NCBI GenBank assembly: GCA_963978895.1
Contig: OZ022243.1
Coordinates: forward strand, 4,552,120 to 4,616,119
DNA length: 64,000 nt
Reading direction: 5' to 3'
Source: Erpobdella octoculata
Taxonomy: Eukaryota; Annelida; Clitellata; Hirudinida; Erpobdellidae
Part shown: positions 19,350-30,173 of the stretch, piece by piece
Layout of the letters: the number at the start of each line of letters is the position of its first letter
Numbering within the stretch: position 1 is the stretch's first letter
The notes under the pieces: generated by a model
What the model was told of the DNA's origin: nothing
The model's database searches: none
Seen by the model: the letters and a program-made list of their open reading frames with translations, nothing else
Translations under genes and position numbers: made by a program

Positions 19350-22300
19350 AACAAACAAATTCAAATAACAAAGACATTTTTAATTGTGTTGATGCTGATA
19401 TAATCTGCTTACAGAAAACAAACATTTTAAATTATGACATAAAAAAACCTTTTCATATATTGCCACCTCTCTCGAATCCACTACAACAACCAGCGCCAAC
19501 AAAAGTAGAACTGGGTCTTCCAAGTAAAAGATCCCGTCCTGCCAAGCCAAAACATCCCACACAGCGCCAACAAAACATCGGTAGTCTTTCCCAAGACAAA
19601 ATTGACTTATTAAAATCCACAACAACTCTTTGTTTCTGGGCAAATAACCCTTGTTCACTGAATAGTCAGAAGAAAGACGAACTCACGGCCAGACTAACAG
19701 CACTATCAAAGAAAAACCAACCAGACGTTATGTTCTTCACTGAGACATGGTTTAATGAAAGGTCGGACACAATCGTGAATGGATACCAATTGCATAGAAC
19801 GGACAGAAATAGCAAAGGTGGTGGAGTCGCTATCTATGTCAAGAACGAAATAGTTTCATTTAACGTTTCTTTACCAGAGCTTAATTCGAAAAATATTGAA
19901 CAATTGTGGATAACAATTCGTTACGGTAAGGAATCGATCTTACTTGGCTGCATCTACCGCCCACATGATTATGACGATGAATATTTAACCAATACCATTG
20001 AAGCTATAAAAATTGCAAAAAAATCACTAATTGGACTCAATTGTGCAACGATGTTGCTTTATGGTGATTTTAACTTCAGTCATACATGGTACGAAGAAGT
20101 TGATGTGGGTGGCAGAGTAGCCACAGCTGGTCATGTGATGGACGAGCGCCCAGGGGATATCAGATTTCAGTCATGTCTCGAAGAAAACGATCTAACACAA
20201 GTAGTGACTTTTTGTACTTACCGACATTCACGAGATGTTGCACCAAAAAGCACACTTGATCTTATTATCACCAACAAACCAGATCAATTCATGGAGCTTA
20301 CAAAAGGCGATTCACTAGGCTATACGCCAATGGGTCAATCACATTGTTTAATAATGGGAAGAATAAGTGTAGCTGGCTGCCCGACAATCGAAAGGCACAA
20401 CAAACCCCGATGTATATGGAGTAGAGCCAACTTTACGGCTTTCTCACACTTTATCAGCTCACAAGACTGGATAACCCTCTTCTTACATCGCTCAGTTAAC
20501 GAGTGCTACACCACCTTGGTTAAAATTTACGATGATGCAGTAAAAAGATTTATCCCAACAACAACAGTGCCTTTTAAGAAAAAGTCAGAGGCATGGGTCA
20601 CTCCAGAAGTGTTAGCGGCGGTTCAACTGAAGAGACAACTTTGGTCAAAATACCTAGCAGCCGGGCGTCACACACATGTCCAGCTTAAGCTAGCTCATAA
20701 AAAAGCTTGTAAAAACGTGGCAAAAGTAGTTAGACTTTCTATGCTTCACTACGAAGAAAATCTCGCTTATTCACCAAATCTACTTCATACTCACATTCGA
20801 AATAAACATGAAACTCAAGAGAAGATAATGGCAATTGAAACGGCTGACGGTGACACATCGGTCGACCAAGAAGTAATATGCAAGACGCTAAACGAATACT
20901 TCCAATCTGTTTTTGTTACCGAATCAGGCAATCAACTGCCTTTTTTTGAACAGAGAACAGATTCCGAATGCAATATTGACGAGAGCGTTTTCACATTTGA
21001 AAAGGTTGAAAAAAGACTATCAGAACTCTTGGCGAACAAGGCTATGGGAGTTGATGGATTTCATCCTCGTATATTAAAAAACAGCGCAGCTGCTCTTGCA
21101 ATTCCTATCACTCTCATCTTTAGAATGTCTATCACCACAGGCATGGTACTAGATCTATGGAAACTAGCTAATGTTACGCCCATTTTTAAAAAAGGTAGCA
21201 AAATAAAGGCAGGAAACTATAGGCCAGTATCATTAACTTCCGTACTTTGCAAAGTATGCGAAAAGTTTATTCACGAGCAAATCACGTCTTTCTGCACTAT
21301 AAATAACCTAATAACTAAAAGTCAACACGGATTTGTAAGAAAAAAAGGATGCGTAAGCAACTTACTGGAAGCCCGCGACATTCTGACAGAAAGTGTTCAT
21401 CTTGGTGTTTCTGTGGATGTTGTCTACACAGATTTTGCGAAAGCTTTTGACAAAGTCCCACATCGGTGTTTATTGCACAAACTGAGAGCGTACGGTATAC
21501 AGGGCTCTCTTCACAAATGGATTGAATCTTGGTTAACCAATCGTCAGCAGAGAGTTCAGATCGACAGTTGTACTTCAGGATGGAAAAAGGTTACGAGTGG
21601 GGTACCGCAAGGCTCAGTACTTGGGCCTCTATTGTTTTTGCTCTATATAAATGACCTCCCTGACAAATTATCTCAACACATCAAGCTTTTTGCAGATGAT
21701 AGTAAAATCATTGGGATTATCAAATCCGTGGAAGACTGTATCAGACTCCAAAACGATATAGATGAGGCAGTCCAGTGGTCACACAAATGGTTGATGCCAT
21801 TCAACATTGACAAATGCAAAGTTATGCACGTTGGACGAACCAATCAGAAATCAAAATTTATTTATTCTATGTTAGACCCAGATGGAAATAGAAAGAATTT
21901 AGAAGTAACGACAGTCGAACGAGATCTTGGTGTTCTAGTATCGGATGATCTCAAAGCAAGGTCTCAAGTGAATGCAGCGGCTGCCTTGGCTAATAGAACT
22001 CTTGGTAGACTTAAAAAATTATTCCGAAGTCGTAGTCTCCATCTTTGGAAAACATTATACCAGGCCTACATTCGACCACACCTCGAATATGCAGTTCAAG
22101 TTTGGTCTCCTCATCTAAGCCGGGACATTGATACTCTCGAAAAGGTCCAGCACAAAGTTACAAAAATAATTACAACAATCAAACATTTACCATACTTAGA
22201 AAGACTACAGAAGCTTGGAATTACCACGCTTGAAGAACGTAGGGTTAGAGGCGATTTGATCCAACAATACAAAATACTGGCTCATATTGATGAAGTGAAT

Positions 22301-22516
22301 TTTTTTGTATTGCAAAAACATCCCACATGGCAAACTAACAGATCCTATTGTTTGAGAGGTCACAACTGCCTTCTTTTACCACAAAGAATTAAAGGATGTG
22401 AAGAGCGAAAACACTTTTTCACAAATCGAGTAGCTTTCAGCTGGAACTCCTTGACGCAGGAAGCAGTGGACGCATGTTCGGTGAATGCCTTCAAAGATCA
22501 ACTCGCTCTACTTTGA
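19256..22516 (+). CDS. LINE ORF2: endonuclease and reverse transcriptase
   Basis: 1086 codons if translation starts at the ATG at 19256, which overlaps ORF1. No other early ATG precedes the endonuclease, so the real start is uncertain. The endonuclease (about residues 130-370) shows FFTETWF, GGGVAIYVK, LGCIYRP, YGDFNFSH and STLDLIITN. The reverse transcriptase (about 600-850) shows TPIFKKGSK, NYRPVSLTS, YTDFAKAFDKVPH, SGVPQGSVLGPLLF and the catalytic FADDSK. The C-terminal region ends FFTNRVAFSWNSL. At the last endonuclease motif the sequence is MGQSHCLIM, whereas the family usually has SDH; the aspartate partner of the catalytic histidine seems to be replaced. No premature stop interrupts the frame. 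Confidence 0.9.
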   Translation: MGCLWSHGQPNSKKVEGRRDQIKSSSSVTKVKQTNSNNKDIFNCVDADIICLQKTNILNYDIKKPFHILPPLSNPLQQPAPTKVELGLPSKRSRPAKPKHPTQRQQNIGSLSQDKIDLLKSTTTLCFWANNPCSLNSQKKDELTARLTALSKKNQPDVMFFTETWFNERSDTIVNGYQLHRTDRNSKGGGVAIYVKNEIVSFNVSLPELNSKNIEQLWITIRYGKESILLGCIYRPHDYDDEYLTNTIEAIKIAKKSLIGLNCATMLLYGDFNFSHTWYEEVDVGGRVATAGHVMDERPGDIRFQSCLEENDLTQVVTFCTYRHSRDVAPKSTLDLIITNKPDQFMELTKGDSLGYTPMGQSHCLIMGRISVAGCPTIERHNKPRCIWSRANFTAFSHFISSQDWITLFLHRSVNECYTTLVKIYDDAVKRFIPTTTVPFKKKSEAWVTPEVLAAVQLKRQLWSKYLAAGRHTHVQLKLAHKKACKNVAKVVRLSMLHYEENLAYSPNLLHTHIRNKHETQEKIMAIETADGDTSVDQEVICKTLNEYFQSVFVTESGNQLPFFEQRTDSECNIDESVFTFEKVEKRLSELLANKAMGVDGFHPRILKNSAAALAIPITLIFRMSITTGMVLDLWKLANVTPIFKKGSKIKAGNYRPVSLTSVLCKVCEKFIHEQITSFCTINNLITKSQHGFVRKKGCVSNLLEARDILTESVHLGVSVDVVYTDFAKAFDKVPHRCLLHKLRAYGIQGSLHKWIESWLTNRQQRVQIDSCTSGWKKVTSGVPQGSVLGPLLFLLYINDLPDKLSQHIKLFADDSKIIGIIKSVEDCIRLQNDIDEAVQWSHKWLMPFNIDKCKVMHVGRTNQKSKFIYSMLDPDGNRKNLEVTTVERDLGVLVSDDLKARSQVNAAAALANRTLGRLKKLFRSRSLHLWKTLYQAYIRPHLEYAVQVWSPHLSRDIDTLEKVQHKVTKIITTIKHLPYLERLQKLGITTLEERRVRGDLIQQYKILAHIDEVNFFVLQKHPTWQTNRSYCLRGHNCLLLPQRIKGCEERKHFFTNRVAFSWNSLTQEAVDACSVNAFKDQLALL

Positions 22517-22660
22517 TTGCAGTATAACTCGTCAGCACAGAGGGGCCTGATGCAGCACCTCTTCATCAATCATACATGCTATTATAATGACTATTTAATT
22601 ATTATTGTTTTTTTTTGTTCTGTCTTATTTGTGATTTTGAATGTATGTATTGATAACTGA

Positions 22661-22687
22661 ATAAACAAACTCAAACTCAAACTCAAG
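22661..22687 (+). repeat. LINE 3' tail (ACTCAA)n
   Basis: About four copies of a 6-base unit close the LINE right after AATAAA, and the host Helitron sequence resumes at once (ggtttgggc). Short microsatellite tails are typical of CR1/L2-type LINEs. Confidence 0.7.
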
Positions 22688-22789
22688 GTTTGGGCAAGGC
22701 TGTATGAAGACCCTAAAATAACGGCTTGGCCCGTCCGTCCGGTGATAAACTGAACTCATTTACTTTTAACCGGCACAAAACCTCAAAAT

Positions 22790-23440
22790 ACTATTTTTCA
22801 CATCTGTAGCACTTACAGTTTTTGAGTAGCAGTTATTTTAAAATCAAATAACCTTTTTTCCATCTCACATTTGAGGTCCTGGTACTGGAAACCAAATTTT
22901 CAAAAAATGGTAAAACACGTATATCATTATTTCTGGAGTAGAAACCAAATACTAATTTTTATTCCTGTAGCATCTACTGTTTTCGAGTAGCAGTTACATT
23001 AAAAACCAAATAACCTTATTTTCCACCCCACATTTGAGGTCCTGAAAACCAAATTTTAAAAAAATGGTAAAACACGTATATCTTCATTTTTAGAATAGAA
23101 ACTAAATACTAATTTTTACATCTGTGGTATTTACAGTTTTTGAGAAGCAGTTACTTTAAAAAACAAATAACCCTATTTTCCACCCCACATTTGAAGTCCT
23201 GGAAACCAAATTTTCAAAAAATGCTAAAACACGTATTTCATTATTTTTGGAGTAGAAACTAAATACTAATTTTTACTCTTGTAGCATTCACAGTTTTTGA
23301 GTAGCAGCTACTTTAAAAACCAAATAACCCAATTTTCCAACCCACATTTGAGATCCGGGAAACCAAATTTTCAAAAAATGGTGAAACACGTATCTTTTTA
23401 TTTTTCAAAAAGAATCTATATACCAAATTTCAAAATCTCC
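22790..23440. repeat. Central ~157-bp tandem repeats of the Helitron-like element
   Basis: Four diverged copies, marked by TTTTTGAGTAGCAGTTA-type lines at about 22820, 22980, 23137 and 23293 (spacings ~161, 157 and 156). Each is followed by a CCACATTTGAGGTCCTGG and an AAAACACGTAT line. The twin element has three copies (31970-32420). Confidence 0.75.
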
Positions 23441-23615
23441 TCATTTTTTGTTTTCGAGATATACATTGTTTTAGAAAAACGTTTGTTTTCTAGTTTTTTC
23501 CCCTCAGAAGCAAAATTTTCAAAAATCCTTTCTTAGCGGATGTTTACGCTATAAAAGTAATATAAGTTCCAAATTTCACGTTCCTAGGATGAGGCGTTTG
23601 AGCTCGGCGTTGATT

Positions 23616-23767
23616 ATCAGTCAGTCATCTGTCAGTCAGTCAGTCAGTCAGTCAGTCAGTCAGTCAGTCAGTCAGTCAGTCAGTCAGTCAGTCAGTCAGT
23701 CAGTCAGTCAGTCAGTCAGTCAGTCAGTCAGTCAGTCAGTCAGTCAGTCAGTCAGTCAGTCAGTCAG
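23616..23767 (+). repeat. (GTCA)n microsatellite inside a Helitron end
   Basis: About 36 copies of GTCA in place of the two or three seen in the twin element at 32608-32617. Tetranucleotide expansion arose after the copies diverged. Confidence 0.9.
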
Positions 23768-23791
23768 GACATGTTCTTTTATATATATAGA

Positions 23792-24194
<403 letters not shown>

Positions 24195-24348
24195 GTTATT
24201 TTGATCTTTGTTACAACGTTACCATTTCTTTTAAAAGTAGCTTAGTCAAATGTAATTACCAAAAAATATAATTTATATTATATCAACTTAGTTGTCGTGA
24301 TCGACTTCTGGACTAGTGACTAGTTTGTTCTCAGGACTTTTGTTGTGG

Positions 24349-27255
24349 ATGGATTCCGACTTATACGACGAATTTGGTAACTATATTGGCCCGGAGATTG
24401 AATCATTTTCAGACGAAGATGGGGAAGAAGTAGAAGATGAAATGGAATTATCACAAGATGAAGAGGATGAAGATGAAGTTGCAGATCAAGAAGAAGACCA
24501 AATGCAGGTTGTTCTCCATGAAGATAAGAAATATTATCCAACTGCTGAAGAAGTTTATGGTCCTGATGTTGAGACAATTGTACAAGAGGAGGATGCACAA
24601 CCTCTCACTGAGCCAATCATTGCACCAGTGAAGCACAGGAAGTTCGCGATTGCTGAGACTGATACTCCTGCGACTTCATATGATCTTGAGTTTCTTGCTG
24701 ATATAATGGACAATCCAAATCTCGTTCGTAATGTTGCATTAGTGGGTCATCTCCATCACGGAAAAACGTCATTCGTTGACTGTTTAATAGAGCAAACTCA
24801 TCCTGACATAACCTACAAAGAGGATGAAGATTTGAGATACACTGACACATTGTTTACCGAGCAAGAAAGAGGTGTCAGTATAAAATCGACACCCGTTACC
24901 TTACTATTACCTGACCTCAAAGATAAATCATACCTACTCAATGTATTCGATACGCCTGGTCATGTAAACTTTTCTGATGAAGTGACAGCAGCACTGAGGC
25001 TGTCTGATGGAATTGTATTGGTCGTTGATGCAGTAGAGGGGGTGATGTTGAACACGGAAAGAATACTAAAACATGCCGTCCAAGAGAGGTTGTCTGTGAC
25101 GGTTTGCATAAACAAAATCGACAGGCTCATATTGGAGCTGAAACTTCCACCAACTGATGCTTACTTCAAACTGAGACATACAATCGACGAAATCAACAAC
25201 TTGCTGAGCGTATATTCAGAGGACCAGGAAGGCACGCATATTTCTCCTTTGCTGGGCAATGTCTGTTTTGCCAGCTCCTACTACAGATTCTGTTTCACTC
25301 TTGAGTCTTTTGCAAAAACTTATAATGATATTTTTGGAGGAGGAATTGATGGCTCAGAATTTGCTAAAAGGCTCTGGGGTGACATTTATTTCAACAGTAA
25401 AAGTCGCAGATTCACCAAGAAAGCTCCGAACAGTTCTAGTTTGAGAAGTTTTGTTGAGTTTATACTCGAGCCGCTTTATAAAATCTTTTCCCAGGTGGTC
25501 GGAGATGTTGATGTTTGCTTGCCACAGTTGTGTGGAGAATTGAACATCAGATTAACCAAAGAGGAGAGCAAAATGAATATACGACCACTTCTCAGACTCA
25601 TCTTAAGAAGATTTTTTGGTCCATTCACTGGCTTCACAAGCATGTGTGTTCAACACATAAAATCACCAGTGGAGAATGCTCGTAAGAAAGTTGAACACAT
25701 TTACACTGGACCTCTTGATACCTCTCTCGCCTTATCCATGTTCAGATGTGATCCGAATGGTCCTCTAATGGTGCACACATCCAAATTGTACTCGACCCCT
25801 GATGCCACTTCTTTCTACGTGTTGGGACGAGTAATCTCGGGAACTCTATCCTCTGATCAGAATGTCAGAATTCTTGGAGAAAATTATTCTCTCGAGGATG
25901 AAGAAGATTCCCAACCTGGCCTCGTTGGAAGGCTCTGGATTTCTGAAGCTAGGTACAAGATCGAAGTAACAAGGGTTCCTGCTGGCAATTGGGTGTTGAT
26001 CGAAGGTGTAGATCAACCAATTGTTAAGACTTCAACTATTACAGATGTCCAAGGAAATGATGAAGCCCACATTTTTAAACCACTCAAGTTCAACACGACT
26101 TCTGTCATCAAGATTGCTGTGGAACCTGTCAATCCTTCAGAACTTCCAAAAATGCTTGACGGTTTAAGAAAGATAAACAAAAGTTATCCTCTTGTAACTA
26201 CTAAAGTTGAAGAATCTGGAGAGCATGTGGTCATGGGAACAGGAGAGTTGTACTTGGATTGTGTCATGTACGACTTGAGGAAAATGTATTCGGAAATCGA
26301 CATTAAAGTGGCTGACCCAGTCGTGAGTTTTTGCGAAACTGTGGTCGAAACATCTTCTCTTAGATGTTTTGCAGAAACTCCAAACAAGAAGAATAAAATT
26401 ACGATGATCGCTGAACCCCTCGAGAAAGGATTAGCAGAAGACATCGAAAACGAAATTGTGCAGATCGATTGGCCGAGAAAAAGGGTCGGAGAATTCTTTC
26501 AGAACAAATACGACTGGGATTTGTTGGCATCTCGATCCATTTGGGCTTTCGGACCAGATTCAACTGGTCCGAACATTTTGGTAGATGACACTCTCCCATC
26601 TGAAGTTGACAAAAATCTTTTGTCTTCTGTAAAGGACAACATTGTTCAAGGTTTCCAGTGGAGTACAAGAGAAGGGCCACTCTGCGAAGAGCCAATTAGA
26701 AACGTCAAGTTCAAAATTCTCGATGCACAAATTGCTTCGGATCCTGTTCAAAGAGATGTTAATCAGTTGATTCCAACTGCCAGAAGAGTAGCTTACTCTG
26801 CATTTCTCATGGCCACACCCAGATTAATGGAACCATACCTGTTTGTGGAGGTCCAAGCTCCTGCTGATTGTGTGTCTGCTGTTTACACTGTTCTTGCTAA
26901 AAGAAGAGGACACGTGACACAAGATGCACCTGTTCCCGGATCACCATTGTACACAATCAAGGCTTTCCTTCCTGCCATCGATTCTTTTGGATTTGAAACC
27001 GATCTGAGAACTCACACCCACGGACAGGCATTTGGACTTTCTGTTTTCCACCATTGGCAGATCGTACCTGGTGACCCACTGGACAAAAGTCTCATCATCA
27101 GGCCTCTAGAGCCACAGCCTTCTACTCATCTTGCTCGTGAATTCATGGTTAAAACACGAAGAAGAAAGGGTCTCAGCGAGGATGTCAGTATAAATATTTT
27201 CTTCGATGATCCCATGTTGCTGGAGCTTGCCAAGCAGAACGTTATGTTCACCTAA
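24349..27255 (+). CDS. EFTUD2: 116-kDa U5 snRNP GTPase EFTUD2 (Snu114), intronless
   Basis: 968 codons in a single exon, close to the 972 of vertebrate EFTUD2. The start [17 protein letters not shown] at 24349 matches the conserved family N terminus; an upstream in-frame ATG at 24316 adds 11 atypical residues and is not preferred. An acidic N-terminal region (about 20-60) precedes the EF-2-like GTPase. G1 is GHLHHGKT at residues 133-140, G3 is DTPGH from residue 201, and G4 is NKID from residue 255. EF-2-like domains II to V follow, ending ...[16 protein letters not shown]. The protein is a spliceosome component that controls U4/U6 and U6 unwinding with Brr2. Absence of any intron in almost 3 kb is unusual for this gene and suggests intron loss or a functional retrocopy. 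No frame break is seen. Confidence 0.95.
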   Translation: MDSDLYDEFGNYIGPEIESFSDEDGEEVEDEMELSQDEEDEDEVADQEEDQMQVVLHEDKKYYPTAEEVYGPDVETIVQEEDAQPLTEPIIAPVKHRKFAIAETDTPATSYDLEFLADIMDNPNLVRNVALVGHLHHGKTSFVDCLIEQTHPDITYKEDEDLRYTDTLFTEQERGVSIKSTPVTLLLPDLKDKSYLLNVFDTPGHVNFSDEVTAALRLSDGIVLVVDAVEGVMLNTERILKHAVQERLSVTVCINKIDRLILELKLPPTDAYFKLRHTIDEINNLLSVYSEDQEGTHISPLLGNVCFASSYYRFCFTLESFAKTYNDIFGGGIDGSEFAKRLWGDIYFNSKSRRFTKKAPNSSSLRSFVEFILEPLYKIFSQVVGDVDVCLPQLCGELNIRLTKEESKMNIRPLLRLILRRFFGPFTGFTSMCVQHIKSPVENARKKVEHIYTGPLDTSLALSMFRCDPNGPLMVHTSKLYSTPDATSFYVLGRVISGTLSSDQNVRILGENYSLEDEEDSQPGLVGRLWISEARYKIEVTRVPAGNWVLIEGVDQPIVKTSTITDVQGNDEAHIFKPLKFNTTSVIKIAVEPVNPSELPKMLDGLRKINKSYPLVTTKVEESGEHVVMGTGELYLDCVMYDLRKMYSEIDIKVADPVVSFCETVVETSSLRCFAETPNKKNKITMIAEPLEKGLAEDIENEIVQIDWPRKRVGEFFQNKYDWDLLASRSIWAFGPDSTGPNILVDDTLPSEVDKNLLSSVKDNIVQGFQWSTREGPLCEEPIRNVKFKILDAQIASDPVQRDVNQLIPTARRVAYSAFLMATPRLMEPYLFVEVQAPADCVSAVYTVLAKRRGHVTQDAPVPGSPLYTIKAFLPAIDSFGFETDLRTHTHGQAFGLSVFHHWQIVPGDPLDKSLIIRPLEPQPSTHLAREFMVKTRRRKGLSEDVSINIFFDDPMLLELAKQNVMFT

Positions 27256-27393
27256 GGAATGTAGAACATTCAAATGTCGTTCACTGTTTATCAGTTATTT
27301 CTGAAAACTCTCGCATTATATGCACTGTCAGTTTTTCTTTTCAAGAATTTTTTGTTTAAATAAACAAAAAAAACATTAAAAAATATATATCTA
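27256..27393 (+). terminator. EFTUD2 3' UTR and poly(A) signal
   Basis: AATAAA at 27359-27364 lies about 100 bases after the stop and is followed at once by A-rich sequence (eight A's, then ATTAAAAAAT). This could be a normal cleavage site region or the remains of a retrocopy's poly(A) tail. A Helitron-like end starts at 27394. Confidence 0.55.
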
Positions 27394-27766
27394 CTAGCGG
27401 GGGGATTTTTCTAATGTTTGTCTCTCTCGCTCCCGTTTTCTTCTCCGCTTTCCCGTTCCCGGTTGCTTTCCCGTTCTTGGTCGCTTTCCTTTTCCCGCTC
27501 TATCTTTCGCTTTCAGTTGTCTTCCCGTTCCCGTTTTCGCTCATTTATGTATGTATATGTATGTATATATATATACATGTATATAGTTCCCGCTCACTCA
27601 CCCGCTCCGCTCATTTTGTGACGGATTTCAATTTTTTTTCTCTATATTTGATTCCCCTTGACTCTCAAGGTTGTGTGAAAATTTCATTACGATCGGATGA
27701 ATGGTGTAGCAATGCATAAAGGACATACATACATACATATATACAAACATTCATTTTTATATATAT
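27394..27766 (-). mobile_element. Helitron-like module with CCCGTT minisatellite
   Basis: In the minus orientation the 3' end is CTAG at 27394, and the other end runs into TATA sequence near 27766 without a clean TC terminus. The inner part has a few units of TTCCCGTTCCCGGTTGCTTT. From 27587 it shares a ~180-bp block with 28769-28950 and 29017-29200. The terminal hairpin is lost. Confidence 0.45.
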
Positions 27767-27767
27767 A

Positions 27768-28315
27768 CTAGCGGGGTTACCCGGCGTTGCCCGGGGTTTT
27801 TAGAGGTTTTTCTAATGTTTGTCTCTCTCGCTCCCGTTCCCTTCTCCACTTTCCCGTGTTCGTAGCGTTCCCGGTCGCATTTCCGCTCTCGGTCGTTTTC
27901 CAGCTCCCGGTCGCTTTCCCGCTCAGAAGTTCTGTTATCGATTTTCTCTCTTGCTCGCGTTTCCTTCCAAGCTTGCTCTCCCGATTCCAGTCGCTTTCCG
28001 CGTTCCCGGTCGCTTTCCGCGTTCCCGGTCGCTTTCCGCGTTCCCGGTCGCTTTCCCGTTCCCGGTCGCATTCCCGTTCCCGGTCGCTTTCCCGTTCTCG
28101 GTCGCTTTCCCGTTCCCGGTCGCTTTCCCGTTCCCGGTCGCTTTCCCGTTTCCGGTCGCTTTCCCGTTCCCGCTCACGCTTGCTCTCCCGTTCCCGGTCA
28201 TGCTTGCTCTCCCATTCCCGGTCACGGTAGCTCTCCCGTTCCCGTTTCCGTTCCCGCTCATTTTCTCTTTTACATTCTTTCATAACTTCTGTTAGCCTAT
28301 AAAACGCAAAATAGA
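27768..28315 (-). mobile_element. Helitron-like element with Arg/Ser-like minisatellite
   Basis: Read on the minus strand it starts TCTATTTTGCG after an A and ends with a stem (CCGGGCAACGCCGGG) followed by TAACCCCGCTAG and then T. This fits the Helitron 3' rule of hairpin plus CTRR. The middle is a tandem array of an 18-base unit, roughly CGGTCGCTTTCCCGTTCC, repeated about 15 times. All frames of the array are open, giving artificial Arg-Ser/Gly-rich translations. Confidence 0.6.
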
Positions 28316-28327
28316 TTTGCTAAGACT

Positions 28328-28676
28328 ATATATATATATATATGAATGTTTGTGGGTTAGTTTGTCTATTATAGAAACGGGAAAGCACCCGGAACGGACA
28401 GCGAGCGGGAACAGAAAAGCAAGCGTGAGCGGGAATGGGAGAGCAAACGTGAGCGGGAACGGGGCAGCGACCGGGACGGGAAAACGACCGGGAGCGGGAA
28501 AGCGACCGGGAGCGGGAAAGCGACCGGGAGCGGGAAAGCGACCGGCAGTGGGAAAACGACCGAAAACGGAAAAGCTAACAGGAGTGGGAAAGCAGGTGGG
28601 AAAGGAAACGGGAGAGAAAGAGACAAACATTAGAAAAACCTCAAAAAACCTGGGCAACGCCGGGTATCTCCGCTAG
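28328..28676 (+). mobile_element. Helitron-like element, opposite orientation
   Basis: On the plus strand it ends TGGGCAACGCCGGG, then TATCTCCGCTAG before TA, the same 3' end as the neighbour at 27768 but inverted. Its interior carries the reverse-complement minisatellite (GGGAGCGGGAAAGCGACC). The two elements face each other and form a ~900-bp foldback. Confidence 0.55.
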
Positions 28677-28768
28677 TACATACATAAACACACACACAGA
28701 CACACATACATGCACATACACATACATACATACACACATACATACGCACATACATATATATATATAGT

Positions 28769-28950
28769 TCCCGCTCGCTCACCCGCTCCGCTCCGCTCAT
28801 TTTGTGACGGATTTCAAAAAAATTTTTTTTAGTTTTGATTTTCATTGACTCTCAAGGTTGTGTGAAAATTTCATTACGATCGGATGAATGGTGTAGCAAT
28901 GCATAAAGGACATTAACATAAATACAAACATTCATTTTTATATATATAGA
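28769..28950 (-). repeat. ~180-bp Helitron 5' module
   Basis: Runs from TTCCCGCTCGCTCACCCGC to ATTCATTTTTATATATATAGA before T. In minus orientation it begins with TC after an A, as Helitron 5' ends do. It includes a conserved line (AAATTTCATTACGATCGGAT) shared with copies at 27587 and 29017. Confidence 0.55.
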
Positions 28951-29016
28951 TTATATATATTTGTGTGTGTATATATATGTATATATATATATATGTGTAA
29001 ATATATATATATATAT

Positions 29017-29309
<293 letters not shown>

Positions 29310-29429
29310 AAGGCGTACGGGAGCTAATCGAAGTGGGGGGTCTGGAAATAATTATTACCCGAATGCTGGAGGTGTTTCAGAAAATAGGGGATAAATAAGC
29401 ATGAGCGTTATAATAAATCATCTTTTTAT

Positions 29430-30173
29430 CAGGGCCGTAACCAGGAATTTGGAAGTGGGGGGGCCCAAGAACTTTTTGGGGGGGCACTGTATAAATTTTT
29501 TGTTTACATAAGTTGCGCGTGCCAGTGATTTGACCCTCAAAATGAGCTTTATGCAAAAAAACCGGTTCAGCGATTTAAATTTGAATCTTATTCTACCTTA
29601 TTCTACCAAATTAATTTGAATTGGAAATAAAACAAATGCTGAAGATAAAATGTCGATCTTGAACGCTGAGAAAGAAAGTGACGAGGACGCAAACAAACAA
29701 CAATGAAATTTATGTCACTGCATCCGGTCACTGTGGTAAGTCTCTTCTATTAGCATCTCTCTTTTCCTCTCTCTGTGAGCGGTGATATTCTCTAGCCATT
29801 AACTTATTTAGCATATCTCATTCCTTCTTAACGTGAGTTGCCTATTCTGCTAGGCTCCTAAGTTCTTTAACAGTACTCTCTCCTTCTATATGTTAGTAGC
29901 CTAGCCTCTTTACAGTCTCTCTTTCCTTCTCTACTGGACAGCTTATTTTGCTGGTTCTTTAATTTTTCCGCATCTCTCTTTTTCTTGCCCTCTCAGTAGC
30001 TCTTTCTCTTGTATTATTATTAGAGAAATTGTGCGGTTTTATATTAACTGGACAGCAATACAAAAAACTGGGGGGGCCTGAATGAGCTGGGGGGGCCCGA
30101 CCAAAACTGGAGAGGCCTGAACAAAACTGAGGGGACCTGGGCCCCCCCGGCCCCATAGCTGGTTACGGCCCTG
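29430..30173. mobile_element. Nonautonomous hAT-like element with 8-bp target duplication
   Basis: Ends are CAGGGCCGTAACCAG and its reverse complement CTGGTTACGGCCCTG. The flanking 8 bases ctttttat occur at 29422-29429 and 30174-30181. G- and C-runs lie inside both ends. It split a decayed hAT transposase fragment; the uninterrupted site is preserved in the inverted duplicate near 39410 (aaatcatcttttgatcaatt on the minus strand). It has no transposase of its own. Confidence 0.85.

Larger units (their letters stand above)
18373..22684 (+). mobile_element. Full-length LINE (CR1/jockey superfamily)
   Basis: Both ORFs are open, and the element has a simple 3' tail of (ACTCAA)n instead of poly(A), as in CR1/L2-like LINEs. 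Comparing with the uninterrupted twin at 31578-32641 (gatttaag|gtttagcc) fixes the insertion point. The left flank is ...gatttaag and the right flank resumes ...aaggtttggg, giving a possible 3-bp target duplication (aag). The intact reading frames suggest a young insertion. Confidence 0.85.
18043..23791 (-). mobile_element. Helitron-like element, interrupted by a LINE
   Basis: In minus-strand orientation the element starts TCTATATATATAAAAGAACA after an A/T target and ends ...GGGCACTGCTAG before a T. Helitrons insert between A and T, begin with TC and end in CTRR after a hairpin. A second copy of the same element at 31578-32641 shares both ends and order. This copy has about 4.3 kb of LINE inserted (18373-22684), an expanded GTCA repeat next to its 5' end, and four instead of three central ~157-bp repeats. 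No Rep/helicase is encoded, so it is nonautonomous. The Helitron assignment rests on terminal structure only. Confidence 0.6.

Noticed and set aside
23616..23767. GTCA repeat considered as a CRISPR-like or telomeric array
   Set aside because: It is a plain tetranucleotide microsatellite without spacers, in a eukaryotic genome, and not a telomere repeat.
27777..28295. Arg/Ser-rich frames resembling SR splicing proteins
   Set aside because: All frames on both strands are open because the DNA is an 18-bp minisatellite without stops; the residues reflect the repeat unit.
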